NCBI RefSeq assembly: GCF_001672815.1
Contig: NZ_LZKK01000298.1
Location: 1-56,783 of the forward strand
Direction of reading: 5' to 3'
Length of the DNA stretch: 56,783 nt
From: Mycobacterium sp. E796
GTDB taxonomy: Bacteria > Actinomycetota > Actinomycetes > Mycobacteriales > Mycobacteriaceae
Shown: piece after piece, positions 19,622 through 28,796 of the stretch
How positions within the stretch are numbered: position 1 is the stretch's first letter
How the letters are laid out: every line of letters begins with the position of its first letter
Position numbers and translations under genes: made by a program
The notes under the pieces: model-generated
The model's input: only the letters and a program-made list of their open reading frames with translations
Told to the model about the DNA's origin: nothing
Database searches by the model: none

Positions 19622-20541
19622 CGCTGCGTCCACACCCCGGCGTGGGTGCCGTCGACCGCCACCGTCGCGTACAGCAGCGCCTCGTTGATCTCGCCCTGGG
19701 TGCACAGCGACGCGTTGACCCGCACGGAGTCCAGCGACGCGTCGGGCAGGATCAGCACCGACGATCCGTACGCCGCGCACGCCGGGTTCAGGCCCCGGCC
19801 GGGCAGGGTCGGCGACGCCAGCAGCATCAGCGGCCCGCCGCGCTGGGCGGAGTCGTCGCGGTACCGCTCCGCGAGGGCGGTGGCTTCCAGACCCAGCAGC
19901 ATGTAGCCGTTGCCGACGAACGCGGCCGGATCGCCGAGCTGGGCCTTGGTCATCGGGGCGCCGTCGGCGCGCCAGGCCGACAGGCTGACGGTCTTGACGC
20001 TCAAGCCGGTGTCGTTGGCGTTGGTCGGCGGCAGCCCCACCGGAAACGCCGCCGGGTAGGCGGCCGAGGTGTTCGGGATCCGGTCGCGCGGCGAGTAGGC
20101 GTACACCCCGCGCACCTGGCTCCGATCCTTAAGCGGCCCAAGGCAAATGCTGCCGGTGAGCCGGCCGGGGGGCGCCGACAGCGGGTGTTGGATGTCGTGC
20201 ACGGTCGTCGCCGCGTCATCGCAGCTGCCCAGCGCGGCCGACTCCATCGGGTGGGCCAGGGCGCCGTACAGCCCGAAGCGAAGCTCCTCGGGTTTGGCGT
20301 GCGGGGCCTTCGGGTCGGTGGGCGATGCGTCGAGGTCGACCAGCACGTAGTCGCCGTCCCAGCGCAGGTTCGACACCGACATGTTCCAGCCCAGCAGCGC
20401 AAGCGATTCGCCGAGCCGGGCGCCCTGCGCGCCATACGGCCGCACGGGGCCGCTGGAGCCCGAACAGCCAAGGGCACACGCCGCCGTGAAGACGACAATG
20501 CACGCGACGCGGACAAGGCGCTCGAATCTAGTTGACATCAT
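19618..20541 (-). CDS. Conserved hypothetical exported lipoprotein (Rv0381c-like position)
   Basis: 307 residues. The N-terminal signal has a hydrophobic core (LVRVACIVVFTA) and a weak lipobox A-L-G-C giving Cys26 as the probable lipidated residue, followed by a Ser/Gly linker. The mature region contains LRWDGDYVLVDLDA, YSPRDRIPNTSA and further Cys residues, and has no domain I can name. Two Met start codons are adjacent (codons 1 and 2). The stop overlaps the methyltransferase start, so the pair is co-transcribed. Upstream lies a strong hairpin (20585-20649). Confidence 0.75.
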   Translation of the reverse strand: MMSTRFERLVRVACIVVFTAACALGCSGSSGPVRPYGAQGARLGESLALLGWNMSVSNLRWDGDYVLVDLDASPTDPKAPHAKPEELRFGLYGALAHPMESAALGSCDDAATTVHDIQHPLSAPPGRLTGSICLGPLKDRSQVRGVYAYSPRDRIPNTSAAYPAAFPVGLPPTNANDTGLSVKTVSLSAWRADGAPMTKAQLGDPAAFVGNGYMLLGLEATALAERYRDDSAQRGGPLMLLASPTLPGRGLNPACAAYGSSVLILPDASLDSVRVNASLCTQGEINEALLYATVAVDGTHAGVWTQR

Positions 20542-20584
20542 TCACATTTGCCACAGGAGCCGCTCGGGGAACGGATCGACGACT

Positions 20585-20649
20585 TGCCCGCCTCAGAGCG
20601 ACAACTGGGCGGCGGCTGGGCGACCTGTTCTGTCGCTGTGAGGCGGGCA
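20585..20649. terminator. Long hairpin (19-bp arms, one mismatch) between pyrE and the lipoprotein gene
   Basis: The left arm (20585-20603) begins TGCCCGCCTCA and ends AGCGACA; the right arm (20631-20649) begins TGTCGCT and ends TGAGGCGGGCA. They pair over 19 bp with a single mismatch, closing a 27-nt GC-rich loop. On the minus strand it lies 66 bp after the pyrE stop and about 43 bp before the lipoprotein start. There is no U-tract. It could be a terminator for pyrE, a structured leader, or a decayed mobile repeat. Confidence 0.5.
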
Positions 20650-20714
20650 CAACGAGAGTCGCCCGGACGAGAGGCTGCTGCGGCACATGTGACAGCGCAT
20701 GCATGAAACGCGGC

Positions 20715-21257
20715 CTAGCCCAGCCCCAGATCGGCCAGGCCCAGCACGCTGCGGTAGGGAATTCCTTCTGCTTCGATGGCCTCGGCGGCGCCGGTGGCGC
20801 GGTCCACCACGGTCGCCACCCCGATCACCTGGCCGCCCGCGTCCTGCACGGCATGCACCGCCGTGAGCGCCGAGTTGCCGGTGGTGCTGGTGTCCTCCAC
20901 CACCAAGGCCCGCCGGCCGGAGACCTCGGAACCCTCGATAAGGCGTTGCAGCCCATGGGTTTTCGCCGACTTGCGCACCACGAACGCGTCGATGGGCCGC
21001 CCGGGCGCGTGCATGATGGCGGTCGCGACGGGGTCGGCGCCCAGCGTCAGGCCACCGACGACGGCGTAGTCCCAGTCGGCGGTGAGCTCGCGCATCAGCG
21101 TGCCGATCAGCGCGGAGGCGCGGTGGTGCAGGGTGGCCCGGCGCAGGTCGACGTAGTAGTCGGCCTCCTTGCCCGACGACAGCGTCACCCGCCCGTGCAC
21201 CACCGACAGCCGGCGCACCAAATCGGAAAGCTCCTCGCGGGCGTCAGCTGCGGTCAC
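20715..21257 (-). CDS. pyrE: Orotate phosphoribosyltransferase
   Basis: 180 residues, GTG start 21255-21257 inside the end of the SDR gene (14-bp overlap). It carries the type I PRTase PRPP-binding loop A-L-V-V-E-D-T-S-T-T-G-N-S, the substrate motif S-S-G-K-E-A-D-Y-Y-V-D near residue 27 and the flexible-loop stretch V-R-K-S-A-K-T-H-G. It converts orotate and PRPP to orotidine monophosphate in pyrimidine synthesis. It is a stand-alone pyrE, away from other pyr genes, as in M. tuberculosis (Rv0382c). Length is typical of the actinobacterial form. Confidence 0.93.
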   Translation of the reverse strand: MTAADAREELSDLVRRLSVVHGRVTLSSGKEADYYVDLRRATLHHRASALIGTLMRELTADWDYAVVGGLTLGADPVATAIMHAPGRPIDAFVVRKSAKTHGLQRLIEGSEVSGRRALVVEDTSTTGNSALTAVHAVQDAGGQVIGVATVVDRATGAAEAIEAEGIPYRSVLGLADLGLG

Positions 21258-22014
21258 GACCGCCCACTCGTTTCGCGGCGCTGCGCACCAGGCCGCGGGG
21301 CAGCAGCCGCCCGGCGGTGACGATCGCCTTGTACTGCAGGCCCGGCACGCTGACCACCTTGCCGGCGGCGACGTCGGCCAGGCTCGCGGCGACCACGTCG
21401 TCGACCTCGAGCCACAGGAACCGCGGCAGCTTGGCCATGTCCATCCCGGCCCGAGCGTGAAATTCGGTGTGCACGAAGCCCGGGCACACGGCGTGCACGC
21501 CGACCCCCGTCCCTTCCAGCGCGCCGGCCAGGCCCTCGCTGAACGAGATCACCCAGGCCTTGGACGCCGAATAGGTCGACGACCGGCCGTTCACCATTCC
21601 GGCGACGCTGGCGACGTTGATGACGGTCCCGGCACCGGCCGCGATCATCGCGGGCACCGCGGCCCGGGTGAGCTGCAGCACCGCGGTCACGTTGACGTCG
21701 AGCTGCGCCTGCAGCAGCGCGGGATCCGTCGTCCAGAATTCGCCGGACGTGCCGAAGCCGGCGTTGTTGACCAGGACCCGCACCCCGGCGGCAAGCCGCT
21801 CGGCCACCCTGTCGCGGCCGGCCGCATCGGCCAGATCCGCGGGCAGGATCTCGACGTTGCCGCCCTGGCCCTCGAGCTCGGCCGCCAGCTTGGTCAGCCG
21901 GTCGACGTCGCGGGCGACCAGAACCAGGTCGTAGCCGTCGCGCGCGTAGCGCCGTGCGTAGCCCCCGCCGATGCCGGACGTCGGCCCGGTGATCAGGGCT
22001 ACGGGGCGAGGCAT
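21244..22014 (-). CDS. Short-chain dehydrogenase/reductase
   Basis: 256 residues. Classical SDR: cofactor motif T-G-P-T-S-G-I-G (residues 9-16), N-N-A-G near 87, catalytic Ser in N-V-A-S-V-A-G, and Y-S-A-S-K with the catalytic Tyr and Lys. An Arg just after the second strand (V-A-R-D) suggests preference for NADP. The C-terminal GLVRSAAKRVGG is basic. Substrate unknown. Its end overlaps pyrE by 14 bp, so they are probably co-transcribed. I do not recall an SDR between the Rv0382c and Rv0383c homologues in M. tuberculosis, so it may be a lineage-specific insertion or a loss there. Confidence 0.88.
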   Translation of the reverse strand: MPRPVALITGPTSGIGGGYARRYARDGYDLVLVARDVDRLTKLAAELEGQGGNVEILPADLADAAGRDRVAERLAAGVRVLVNNAGFGTSGEFWTTDPALLQAQLDVNVTAVLQLTRAAVPAMIAAGAGTVINVASVAGMVNGRSSTYSASKAWVISFSEGLAGALEGTGVGVHAVCPGFVHTEFHARAGMDMAKLPRFLWLEVDDVVAASLADVAAGKVVSVPGLQYKAIVTAGRLLPRGLVRSAAKRVGGRDRS

Positions 22015-22048
22015 GAGCGACAGTGTAATGACGCGGGCCTGGCCGGCC

Positions 22049-22897
22049 TCAGCGCTGGTAGTTAGTGGCCCCGTGGCCGTTGCGCCCGGTCGGCGGCTGG
22101 CGGCCCTGGTCCCGGCGCAGCGGCTCGGTGGCGCGTCGACCCGCCTGAACGTCCGAACCCAGCAACCCCGACACGTCCTGTTGCGGCCGCCGCGACGGCA
22201 ACTCGAGGCGACCGGCGGGCGCCAGGGGGCGGCTCGGTGCGGCGTTGCGCGGCAACGCGGGCGCCCCGGCCTCCTGCGGGGTCTCCTGCGGCACCGGCGG
22301 CAACACGCGCAGCAGGTCGTTGAACTGGCGCACGGTGCGCAGGCCCTCGTCCCATTGCGCGCGCGTGCTGGAGATCGGCATGGCGACCAACGTCCAGTTC
22401 TGCTCGTTCCACATGATCTCGGCGCAGTCGGGGGCGGTGTGCGCGAAGGTGACCATGCGCCGGTCGCAGGCCCGCCGGGCCGCGTCCAGATTGGTCGAGT
22501 AGACCATCCGCGGCCCGATCGCGCCCAGCAGCCAAATGTCGCTCTCCCGAGGCTCTTTCAGACCCTTGAGGCGCAGGTCGACGACGACGTTGGTGCCCAC
22601 CTTGCGGTGCAGCGCGATCACCGTGGCGACTTCCTCGACGTCGAAGATGTAGACGGCCTCACCGCGGATCTGACCGAGCACGACGTTGTGGGCGGGGACG
22701 TCGCCCACCGTCGAGATCACCCCGCGCTTCCAGCGCTTGAGGATGTCGGTCGATTCGCGCTCGTAGTCGAAGCCGTGCGACCGCGCCCACGATTTGCGGC
22801 GCCTGCTACGCCCCCGCTGTCGATCGATGTCGACGTACACCAGCACGCCCGCGCCGACAAAGCACAGCGCGGACAGCGTGAACCAAAGGGGGACCAT
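22049..22897 (-). CDS. ttfA: TtfA-like trehalose monomycolate transport factor (Rv0383c family)
   Basis: 282 residues. One N-terminal transmembrane helix (about 5-24, WFTLSALCFVGAGVLVYVDI) is followed by a basic RQRGRSRRRK stretch, a compact domain (about 40-190, W-A-R-S-H-G-F near the start) and a Pro/Arg-rich C-terminal tail likely to be disordered. In mycobacteria this family was shown to associate with MmpL3 and to be needed for export of trehalose monomycolate; M. tuberculosis Rv0383c lies next to clpB as here. Assignment rests on that gene order and remembered family features. The tail is the least conserved part. Confidence 0.75.
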   Translation of the reverse strand: MVPLWFTLSALCFVGAGVLVYVDIDRQRGRSRRRKSWARSHGFDYERESTDILKRWKRGVISTVGDVPAHNVVLGQIRGEAVYIFDVEEVATVIALHRKVGTNVVVDLRLKGLKEPRESDIWLLGAIGPRMVYSTNLDAARRACDRRMVTFAHTAPDCAEIMWNEQNWTLVAMPISSTRAQWDEGLRTVRQFNDLLRVLPPVPQETPQEAGAPALPRNAAPSRPLAPAGRLELPSRRPQQDVSGLLGSDVQAGRRATEPLRRDQGRQPPTGRNGHGATNYQR

Positions 22898-22996
22898 CCC
22901 ACACAGGGTATCCGCTGTCGGCCCGGAATAGACAATGCGACCTGGTCACAAGCAAATTAAGGTTTGCCGGGGAGCGCTGAGCGGGTCGGCATCGCG

Positions 22997-23097
22997 GCGT
23001 TGGGTGTGCGCTGACGGCTTTGGGTGTGAGCTGGCGGCGGGAGTCCGGCAATTTTCCCGCCGCCCATGCCCACGCAAAGCCAACGATTCACACTCGA
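22997..23097 (-). repeat. Dispersed GTGTGAA/TTCACAC repeat, copy D (inverted orientation)
   Basis: On the minus strand it starts GAGTGTGAATCG a few bases after the clpB stop (23103) and continues GGCTTTGCGTGG. It then forms a perfect 9-bp hairpin GGCGGCGGG / CCCGCCGCC (23033-23041 with 23056-23064, 14-nt loop containing AAAAT), and ends with two direct TCACACCCAA-like units. It aligns along its length with copies A to C. Confidence 0.7.
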
Positions 23098-23102
23098 GCC
23101 GA

Positions 23103-25649
23103 CTAGCCCAGGACCAGCGAGTCGCCGTCCGGGCTGACGTTGACGGGCACTACGTCGCCGTCGTGCACCTCGCCGGCCAGCAGCATCTTCGCCAGCTGGT
23201 CGCCGATCGCCTGCTGCACCAACCTGCGCAACGGCCGGGCCCCGTAGACCGGGTCGAACCCGCGCTGAGCCAGCCACTTCTTGGCCGGCAGCGACACCTC
23301 CAGCTGCAGCCGCCGTTGCGCCAACCGCTTGCCCAGCTGCTGAAGCTGGATGTCGACGATCTGCACCAGTTCTTCGGGGTTGAGCCCGTCGAAGATCAGC
23401 ACGTCGTCGAGGCGGTTGATGAACTCCGGCTTGAACGCCGAGCGCACCGCCGCCATCACCTGCTCCTCGCTGCCGCCCGACCCGAGGTTGGACGTCAGGA
23501 TGAGGATGGTGTTGCGGAAGTCGACCGTGCGGCCCTGCCCGTCGGTGAGCCGGCCCTCGTCGAGCACCTGCAGCAGCACGTCGAACACGTCCGGGTGCGC
23601 CTTCTCGATCTCGTCGAACAGCACCACGGTGTAGGGGCGCCGGCGCACCGCCTCGGTCAGCTGACCGCCCTGGTCGTAGCCGATGTAGCCGGGGGGCGCA
23701 CCGACCAGCCGGGCGACGGAATGCTTCTCGCCGTACTCGCTCATGTCGATGCGGACCATGGCCCGGTCGTCGTCGAACAGGAAGTCGGCCAGCGCCTTGG
23801 CCAGCTCGGTCTTGCCGACACCGGTGGGGCCCAGGAACATGAACGAACCCGTCGGCCGGTTGGGGTCGGCGACCCCGGCGCGGCTGCGCCGCACCGCGTC
23901 GGACACGGCCTGCACGGCCTTGCGCTGCCCAACGACCCGCTTGCCCAGCTCGTCTTCCATCCGCAGCAGCTTGGCGGTCTCGCCCTCGAGCATCCGCCCG
24001 GCGGGAATGCCGGTCCACGCCGACACCACGTCGGCGATGTCGTCGGGCCCGACCTCCTCCTTGAGCATCACGTTCTCGCGGGCCTCGGCCTGCGGCAGCG
24101 CGGCGTCGAGCTTCTTCTCCACCTCGGGGATGCGCCCGTAGCGCAGCTCGGCGGCCTTGGCCAGGTCGCCGTCGCGCTCGGCGCGCTCGGACTCCCCGCG
24201 CAGCGCCTCCAGCTGTTCCTTGAGCTCGCGGACGACGTCGATCGCGTTCTTCTCGTTCTGCCACCGGGTGGTCAGCTCGGCCAGCTTCTCCTTCTGGTCG
24301 GCCAGCTCGGCGCGCAGCTTCTCCAGCCGCTCCTTGGAGGCCTCGTCTTCCTCTTTCTCCAGCGCCATCTCCTCGATCTCGAGGCGGCGCACCAGGCGCT
24401 CGACCTCGTCGATCTCGACGGGCCGCGAGTCGATCTCCATCTTCAGCCGGCTGGCAGCCTCGTCGACAAGGTCGATGGCCTTGTCCGGCAGGAACCGCGC
24501 GGTGATGTAGCGGTCGCTCAAAGTGGCCGCGGCCACCAGCGCCGAATCGGTGATGCGCACCCCGTGGTGCACCTCGTAGCGGTCCTTCAGGCCGCGCAGG
24601 ATGCCGACGGTGTCCTCGACCGACGGCTCGCCGACGAACACCTGCTGGAAGCGGCGCTCCAGGGCGGCGTCCTTCTCGATGTACTTGCGGTACTCGTCGA
24701 GCGTCGTGGCGCCGACCAGCCGCAGCTCGCCACGGGCCAGCATCGGCTTGATCATGTTGCCGGCGTCCATCGCGCCCTCGCCGGTCGCGCCGGCGCCCAC
24801 GATGGTGTGCAGCTCGTCGATGAACGTGATGATCTGCCCGGCGGAGTTCTTGATGTCGTCGAGCACGGCCTTGAGCCGCTCCTCGAACTCGCCGCGGTAC
24901 TTGGCGCCGGCCACCATCGACCCGAGGTCCAGGGCGATGACGGTCTTGTCGCGCAGGCTCTCCGGCACGTCGCCCGCGACGATGCGCTGGGCCAGGCCCT
25001 CGACGATCGCGGTCTTGCCGACGCCGGGCTCGCCGATGAGCACCGGGTTGTTCTTGGTGCGACGGCTCAAAACCTGCACGACGCGGCGGATCTCGTTGTC
25101 GCGCCCGATGACGGGGTCGAGCTTGCCCTCACGGGCCCGGGCGGTCAGGTCGGTGGAGTACTTCTCCAGCGCCTGGTAGGTGGCCTCGGGGTCGGCGCTG
25201 GTGACCCGCGCGCTGCCGCGGACCTTGACGAACGCGTCCCGCAACGCCTGCGGGGACGCGCCGTGGCCGGTCAGCAGCTTGGCGACGTCCGAGTCGCCGG
25301 TGGCCAGCCCGACCATCAGGTGCTCGGTCGAGACGAACTCGTCGTCCATCTCGGTGGCGAGGTGCTGGGCGGTGGTGATGGCGGCCAGCGATTCGCGGGA
25401 TAGCTGCGGCTGCGAGCTGGCGCCGCTGGCTTGCGGCAGCTGGTCCAGGATCCGCTGCGCCTCGGCGCGGATGGTGGCCGGCTCGACGCCGACGGCCTCC
25501 AGCAGCGGCGCGGCGATCCCGTCGTTCTGGGTCAGCAGCGCCAACAGCAGATGGGCGGGCCGGATCTCCGGGTTGCCGGCGGCCGAGGCCGCCTGCAGGG
25601 CCGAGGTCAGGGCCGCCTGCGTCTTGGTGGTCGGGTTAAAAGAATCCAC
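23103..25649 (-). CDS. clpB: ClpB disaggregase (Hsp100 AAA+ chaperone)
   Basis: 848 residues, GTG start 25647-25649 with CGGAG upstream. Domains: Clp N domain (about 1-145); first AAA+ module with Walker A G-E-P-G-V-G-K-T near 205 and [12 protein letters not shown]; coiled-coil M domain (about 410-520, heavily charged); second AAA+ module with Walker A G-P-T-G-V-G-K-T near 605 and I-L-T-S-N-L-G; C-terminal D2 small domain. It resolubilises aggregates with DnaK/DnaJ/GrpE, whose genes lie 3-7 kb away. A HAIR-like site lies 69-89 bp upstream, so HspR repression is expected. Confidence 0.97.
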   Translation of the reverse strand: MDSFNPTTKTQAALTSALQAASAAGNPEIRPAHLLLALLTQNDGIAAPLLEAVGVEPATIRAEAQRILDQLPQASGASSQPQLSRESLAAITTAQHLATEMDDEFVSTEHLMVGLATGDSDVAKLLTGHGASPQALRDAFVKVRGSARVTSADPEATYQALEKYSTDLTARAREGKLDPVIGRDNEIRRVVQVLSRRTKNNPVLIGEPGVGKTAIVEGLAQRIVAGDVPESLRDKTVIALDLGSMVAGAKYRGEFEERLKAVLDDIKNSAGQIITFIDELHTIVGAGATGEGAMDAGNMIKPMLARGELRLVGATTLDEYRKYIEKDAALERRFQQVFVGEPSVEDTVGILRGLKDRYEVHHGVRITDSALVAAATLSDRYITARFLPDKAIDLVDEAASRLKMEIDSRPVEIDEVERLVRRLEIEEMALEKEEDEASKERLEKLRAELADQKEKLAELTTRWQNEKNAIDVVRELKEQLEALRGESERAERDGDLAKAAELRYGRIPEVEKKLDAALPQAEARENVMLKEEVGPDDIADVVSAWTGIPAGRMLEGETAKLLRMEDELGKRVVGQRKAVQAVSDAVRRSRAGVADPNRPTGSFMFLGPTGVGKTELAKALADFLFDDDRAMVRIDMSEYGEKHSVARLVGAPPGYIGYDQGGQLTEAVRRRPYTVVLFDEIEKAHPDVFDVLLQVLDEGRLTDGQGRTVDFRNTILILTSNLGSGGSEEQVMAAVRSAFKPEFINRLDDVLIFDGLNPEELVQIVDIQLQQLGKRLAQRRLQLEVSLPAKKWLAQRGFDPVYGARPLRRLVQQAIGDQLAKMLLAGEVHDGDVVPVNVSPDGDSLVLG

Positions 25650-25717
25650 GACTATCTCCGTTAGGGGTCAGAAAGGGCTGCATGAAAATGCTTGTCGTAA
25701 TGTTCAACGCCGTCAAG

Positions 25718-25738
25718 GTTGAGTGTGTTCCGCTCAAG
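25718..25738 (-). promoter_or_regulatory. HAIR-like HspR operator upstream of clpB
   Basis: On the minus strand CTTGAGC, seven bases, then ACTCAAC: each arm matches the HAIR consensus CTTGAGT-N7-ACTCAAG at six of seven positions. It lies 69-89 bp before the clpB GTG and 37-57 bp before the divergent flavohemoglobin GTG, so it may influence both promoters. Confidence 0.85.
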
Positions 25739-25774
25739 TCTACAAGATTTCCGTGACGCCTAGAATCGAGGCCC

Positions 25775-26944
25775 GTGAGCCTGGAGGACCGCGACGCGTT
25801 GCAGGTGCTGCGCGACGCCTTCGCGCCGGCCGATCCGCGCTCCGACGAACTCGTCCGCAGGTTCTATACCCGCTGGTTCGGCCTCGACGTCTCGGTGCGC
25901 GACCTCTTCCCGCCCGAGATGGACGTCCAGCGGGCCGCGTTCGCGCGCGCCCTGCACTGGGTGTACGGGGAGCTGGTGGAGCAGCGCGCGGCCGAGCCGG
26001 TGGCCTTCCTCGCCCAGCTCGGACGGGATCACCGCAAATTCGGCGTGCTGCCGGCGCATTACGGCACGCTGCGTCGCGCGCTGCATGCGACGCTTCGCGA
26101 CCACCTCGGCGACGCGTGGACCGATTCCGTCGCGGCGACCGCCGATCAGTCGCTCAACCTGATCACCGGCGTGATGAGCGGTGCCGCCGACGCCGACGAC
26201 GCACCAGCCTGGATGGACGGCACGGTCATCGAGCACATCCGGGTCTCGCGCGATCTGGCCGTCGTGCGGCTGCAACTCGACCACCCGCTGGACTACTTCC
26301 CGGGGCAATACGTCGACGTCCAGGTCCCGCAGTGCCCGCGCCGGTGGCGCTACCTGAGCCCCGCGATCCCATCCGACCCGGGTGGCGGCATCGAGTTCCA
26401 CGTCCGACAGGTCCCCGGCGGCCTGGTCAGCACCGCGGTGGTCAACGAAACGCGGCCCGGCGACCGGTGGCGGCTGTCCAGTCCGCACGGCGGCTTGCGG
26501 GTCGACCGGGACGGCGAAGACGTCCTGATGGTGGCCGGCAGCACCGGGCTGGCCCCGCTGCGCGCGCTGATCATGGACCTGTCCCGCTACGCGGTGAACC
26601 CGCGGGTGCACCTCTTCTTCGGCGCCCGCTACCGCTGCGAGCTCTACGACCTGCCCACGCTGTGGCAGGTCGCCCAGCACAATCCGTGGCTGTCCGTCTC
26701 GCCGGTCTCGGAGTACAGTCGCGACCCGTCGTGGGCGGCCGACTACCCCGACGTCACGCCGCCGCGCGGGCTGCACGTGCACCAGACCGGCCGCCTGCCC
26801 GACGTGGTGACCAAATACGGCGGCTGGGGCGACCGGCAGATCCTGATCTGCGGCGGACCGGATATGGTTCGTGCGACCAAGGCCGCCCTGATCGCCAAAG
26901 GCGCGCCACCCGAACGCATTCAGCACGACCCACTGTCCAGGTGA
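25775..26944 (+). CDS. Flavohemoglobin-like protein (globin plus FAD/NAD reductase), type II-like
   Basis: 389 residues, GTG start 25775. The globin domain (about 1-135) has a B-helix F-Y-T-R-W-F, the proximal-His region G-R-D-H-R-K-F-G-V-L-P-A-H-Y and an F-region Tyr. The reductase domain follows, with F-P-G-Q-Y-V-D-V, W-R-Y-L-S-P-A (instead of the usual R-x-Y-S), the NAD site G-S-T-G-L-A-P-L and the C-terminal C-G-G-P-D-M. The M. tuberculosis homologue Rv0385 was described as a type II flavohemoglobin with D-lactate dehydrogenase-like activity rather than NO dioxygenase. It sits 13 bp upstream of the epimerase gene, so the two are co-transcribed. It is divergent from clpB with a shared HAIR site. 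Confidence 0.85.
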   Translation: MSLEDRDALQVLRDAFAPADPRSDELVRRFYTRWFGLDVSVRDLFPPEMDVQRAAFARALHWVYGELVEQRAAEPVAFLAQLGRDHRKFGVLPAHYGTLRRALHATLRDHLGDAWTDSVAATADQSLNLITGVMSGAADADDAPAWMDGTVIEHIRVSRDLAVVRLQLDHPLDYFPGQYVDVQVPQCPRRWRYLSPAIPSDPGGGIEFHVRQVPGGLVSTAVVNETRPGDRWRLSSPHGGLRVDRDGEDVLMVAGSTGLAPLRALIMDLSRYAVNPRVHLFFGARYRCELYDLPTLWQVAQHNPWLSVSPVSEYSRDPSWAADYPDVTPPRGLHVHQTGRLPDVVTKYGGWGDRQILICGGPDMVRATKAALIAKGAPPERIQHDPLSR

Positions 26945-26957
26945 ACCGAGGTAAGCC

Positions 26958-27848
26958 ATGCGCATCGTCACCCTGACCGACCCGTCATCGCCGGTGGCGG
27001 CGCAGTTCGTGCCGGAGGCCGGCATGATCGGCACGTCGCTGACCGACGCGGGCACCGAGCTGCTCGGCCAACGGCGCGGCCTGCAGGCGTACCTCGACGC
27101 CGGCAAGACGATGGGCATCCCGATCCTGTACCCGTGGGCAAATCGCTTGGGCGCCAACACCTACACGGCCGAGGGTGTGACGGTGGCGCTGACGCCAGGG
27201 GAGAACGGGGTTCGCGCCGATCCCAACGGGTTGCCCATCCACGGCACGCTGGCCGCCTTCCCGGGCTGGCGGGTGACGGCGGAGTCGGACAACGAGCTGG
27301 CCGCCGAGGTCGATTTCGGCGCCGACCCGCGGTTGCTGGCCAGCTTCCCGTATCCGCACGTGCTCTCGGTGGCGGTGCGGCTGGCCGACCGGGCGCTGAC
27401 GGTGCGCACCACCGTCACCCCGAGCGGCGACACGGCGGTTCCGCTGTGCTTCGGCTTCCATCCCTACCTGCGCCTGCCGGACGTTCCGCGCGGCGAGTGG
27501 ATGATCGAGACGCCGCCCCTGCGGCACCTGGGGCTCGACGAGCGGGGGCTGCCCACCGGCGAGTCCGAACCCGAGCCGGCCCGCGAAGAACCCCTGGGCG
27601 ACAGGGCTTTTGACGACGCCTACGACCAGGTCGGCCAGGGCGCGGTGTTCGCGGTGTCCGGCGGCGGCCGCCGCCTGGAGGTGCACTTCGAGCGGGGATA
27701 TCCGGCGACGCAGATCTTCGCCCCCGTCGCCGAAGAGGTCGTGTGCTTCGAGCCGATGACCGCGCCAACGGACGCGCTGCGCCACGGCGGCTACTCGAGC
27801 GCGCGCCCGGGCGCCCCGGCCGTTACGCAGTTCTCGATTCGCGTGTGA
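26958..27848 (+). CDS. Aldose 1-epimerase (galactose mutarotase) family protein
   Basis: 296 residues, ATG 26958 with GAGGTAAG upstream. Galactose-mutarotase-like beta-sandwich: P-W-A-N-R-L (substrate Arg near residue 62), G-L-P-I-H-G (His near 95), F-G-F-H-P-Y-L (catalytic His near 173) and C-terminal Glu in V-V-C-F-E-P-M-T-A-P. These match the catalytic His/Glu pair of the family. It interconverts alpha and beta anomers of a hexose or, as in YeaD-type members, a hexose phosphate. It follows the flavohemoglobin gene by 13 bp and is convergent with the HD-like gene. Confidence 0.88.
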   Translation: MRIVTLTDPSSPVAAQFVPEAGMIGTSLTDAGTELLGQRRGLQAYLDAGKTMGIPILYPWANRLGANTYTAEGVTVALTPGENGVRADPNGLPIHGTLAAFPGWRVTAESDNELAAEVDFGADPRLLASFPYPHVLSVAVRLADRALTVRTTVTPSGDTAVPLCFGFHPYLRLPDVPRGEWMIETPPLRHLGLDERGLPTGESEPEPAREEPLGDRAFDDAYDQVGQGAVFAVSGGGRRLEVHFERGYPATQIFAPVAEEVVCFEPMTAPTDALRHGGYSSARPGAPAVTQFSIRV

Positions 27849-27859
27849 GCGGGCGTCTT

Positions 27860-28396
27860 TCACCACCGCAGCATGGGGAAGGGCCGAAGCGGGTGCCCGG
27901 CGGCGTAGCGGATCAGACCCTTCGCGAGGAACGCGTGGAAGCCGCAGTAAGGCAACTCGGCGACGACGGATCGAACCTCGGAGCGCCCGACCCCGTCACG
28001 CAGCAGACCGCGGCTCACGTCGATACGGTCGGCTATCCGAAAGGTCTCGGCCATGCGATCGTGCGACGGTCGCAGCCGGTGGTGTTCGACGATCAGCGCG
28101 CGCACCTCGTCGACGTTGTCGACGCCGAATTCTTCGGCGTGCGCGGAGGCCAGGTCGGCCGAGGGCCCGAGGTAGTCGAACGTGCCCGCGGTCCAGATGC
28201 CGAGATCGTGTGCGGCCCAGGCCAGAACGGCGAAGTCCGGGACCGGACCGGCGAGCAGCTGTTGGTGATAATTCATCCCGCGGTAGACGTGATTGCGGTA
28301 GGTCGGCAGCTGCGCGCCCAGCTCGCGTTGGTATCGCTGTAGCAGGGTTTCGACGATCGGGTGAACGGTGATCACTTCCATGCCGCGACCAGTCAT
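27860..28396 (-). CDS. HD-domain-like conserved protein downstream of hspR
   Basis: 178 residues from ATG 28394-28396, 7 bp after the hspR stop; ATG 28379-28381 is an alternative. Visible features: a helical protein with Y-R-N-H-V-Y-R (near 35), A-W-A-A-H-D-L-G-I (H-D pair near 65), L-A-S-A-H-A-E-E-F-G and I-V-E-H-H-R-L. These spaced His/Asp residues resemble the metal-binding set of HD phosphohydrolases. I cannot name a substrate. As last gene of the dnaK-grpE-dnaJ1-hspR unit it may be heat-shock co-transcribed. Confidence 0.7.
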   Translation of the reverse strand: MTGRGMEVITVHPIVETLLQRYQRELGAQLPTYRNHVYRGMNYHQQLLAGPVPDFAVLAWAAHDLGIWTAGTFDYLGPSADLASAHAEEFGVDNVDEVRALIVEHHRLRPSHDRMAETFRIADRIDVSRGLLRDGVGRSEVRSVVAELPYCGFHAFLAKGLIRYAAGHPLRPFPMLRW

Positions 28397-28403
28397 GTGA
28401 ACG

Positions 28404-28796
28404 CTAGCGCGGCTTTCGCGGCTGCCACACCACCAGCGCGGTGCTCTTCGGCACCACCGCAATGTCGCGGCGCTGGCCGGCCCGCACCTGTGCCAGCTCC
28501 TCGGTCAGCTCCTTCACGCGTGACTGCAGCGCCTCCACCTGGTTGGTCAGCTCGATGATGCGCTTGATGCCGGCCAGGTTGACGCCCTCGTCCTGCGACA
28601 GCCGCTGCACCTCGCGCAGCAGGTGCACGTCGTGCTCCGAATAACGGCGTCCCCCACCTGAAGTGCGCCTCGGGCTGACCAGCCCGAGGCGGTCGTAGGT
28701 GCGCAGGGTCTGGGCGTGCATGCCGGCCAGTTCGGCGGCCACCGAGATCAGGAAGGTCCTGGCCTCCTCCTTGGGATTCCGTGAGCCTCTGGCCAT
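28404..28796 (-). CDS. hspR: HspR, MerR-family heat-shock repressor
   Basis: 130 residues, ATG 28794-28796, sharing one base with the dnaJ1 stop (TGATG). The MerR-type winged HTH is F-L-I-S-V-A-A-E-L-A-G-M-H-A-Q-T-L-R-T-Y, then P-R-R-T-S-G-G-G-R-R-Y-S. A coiled coil (about 75-105) gives the dimer. It binds HAIR inverted repeats, with DnaK as co-repressor, and so closes a feedback loop on its own operon and on clpB. HAIR-like sites are seen upstream of both. Confidence 0.95.
   Translation of the reverse strand: MARGSRNPKEEARTFLISVAAELAGMHAQTLRTYDRLGLVSPRRTSGGGRRYSEHDVHLLREVQRLSQDEGVNLAGIKRIIELTNQVEALQSRVKELTEELAQVRAGQRRDIAVVPKSTALVVWQPRKPR

Noticed and set aside
22935..25403. 822-codon open frame antisense to clpB
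   Set aside because: Leu/Val/His/Asp-rich shadow of the very conserved clpB gene; no start region or domain.
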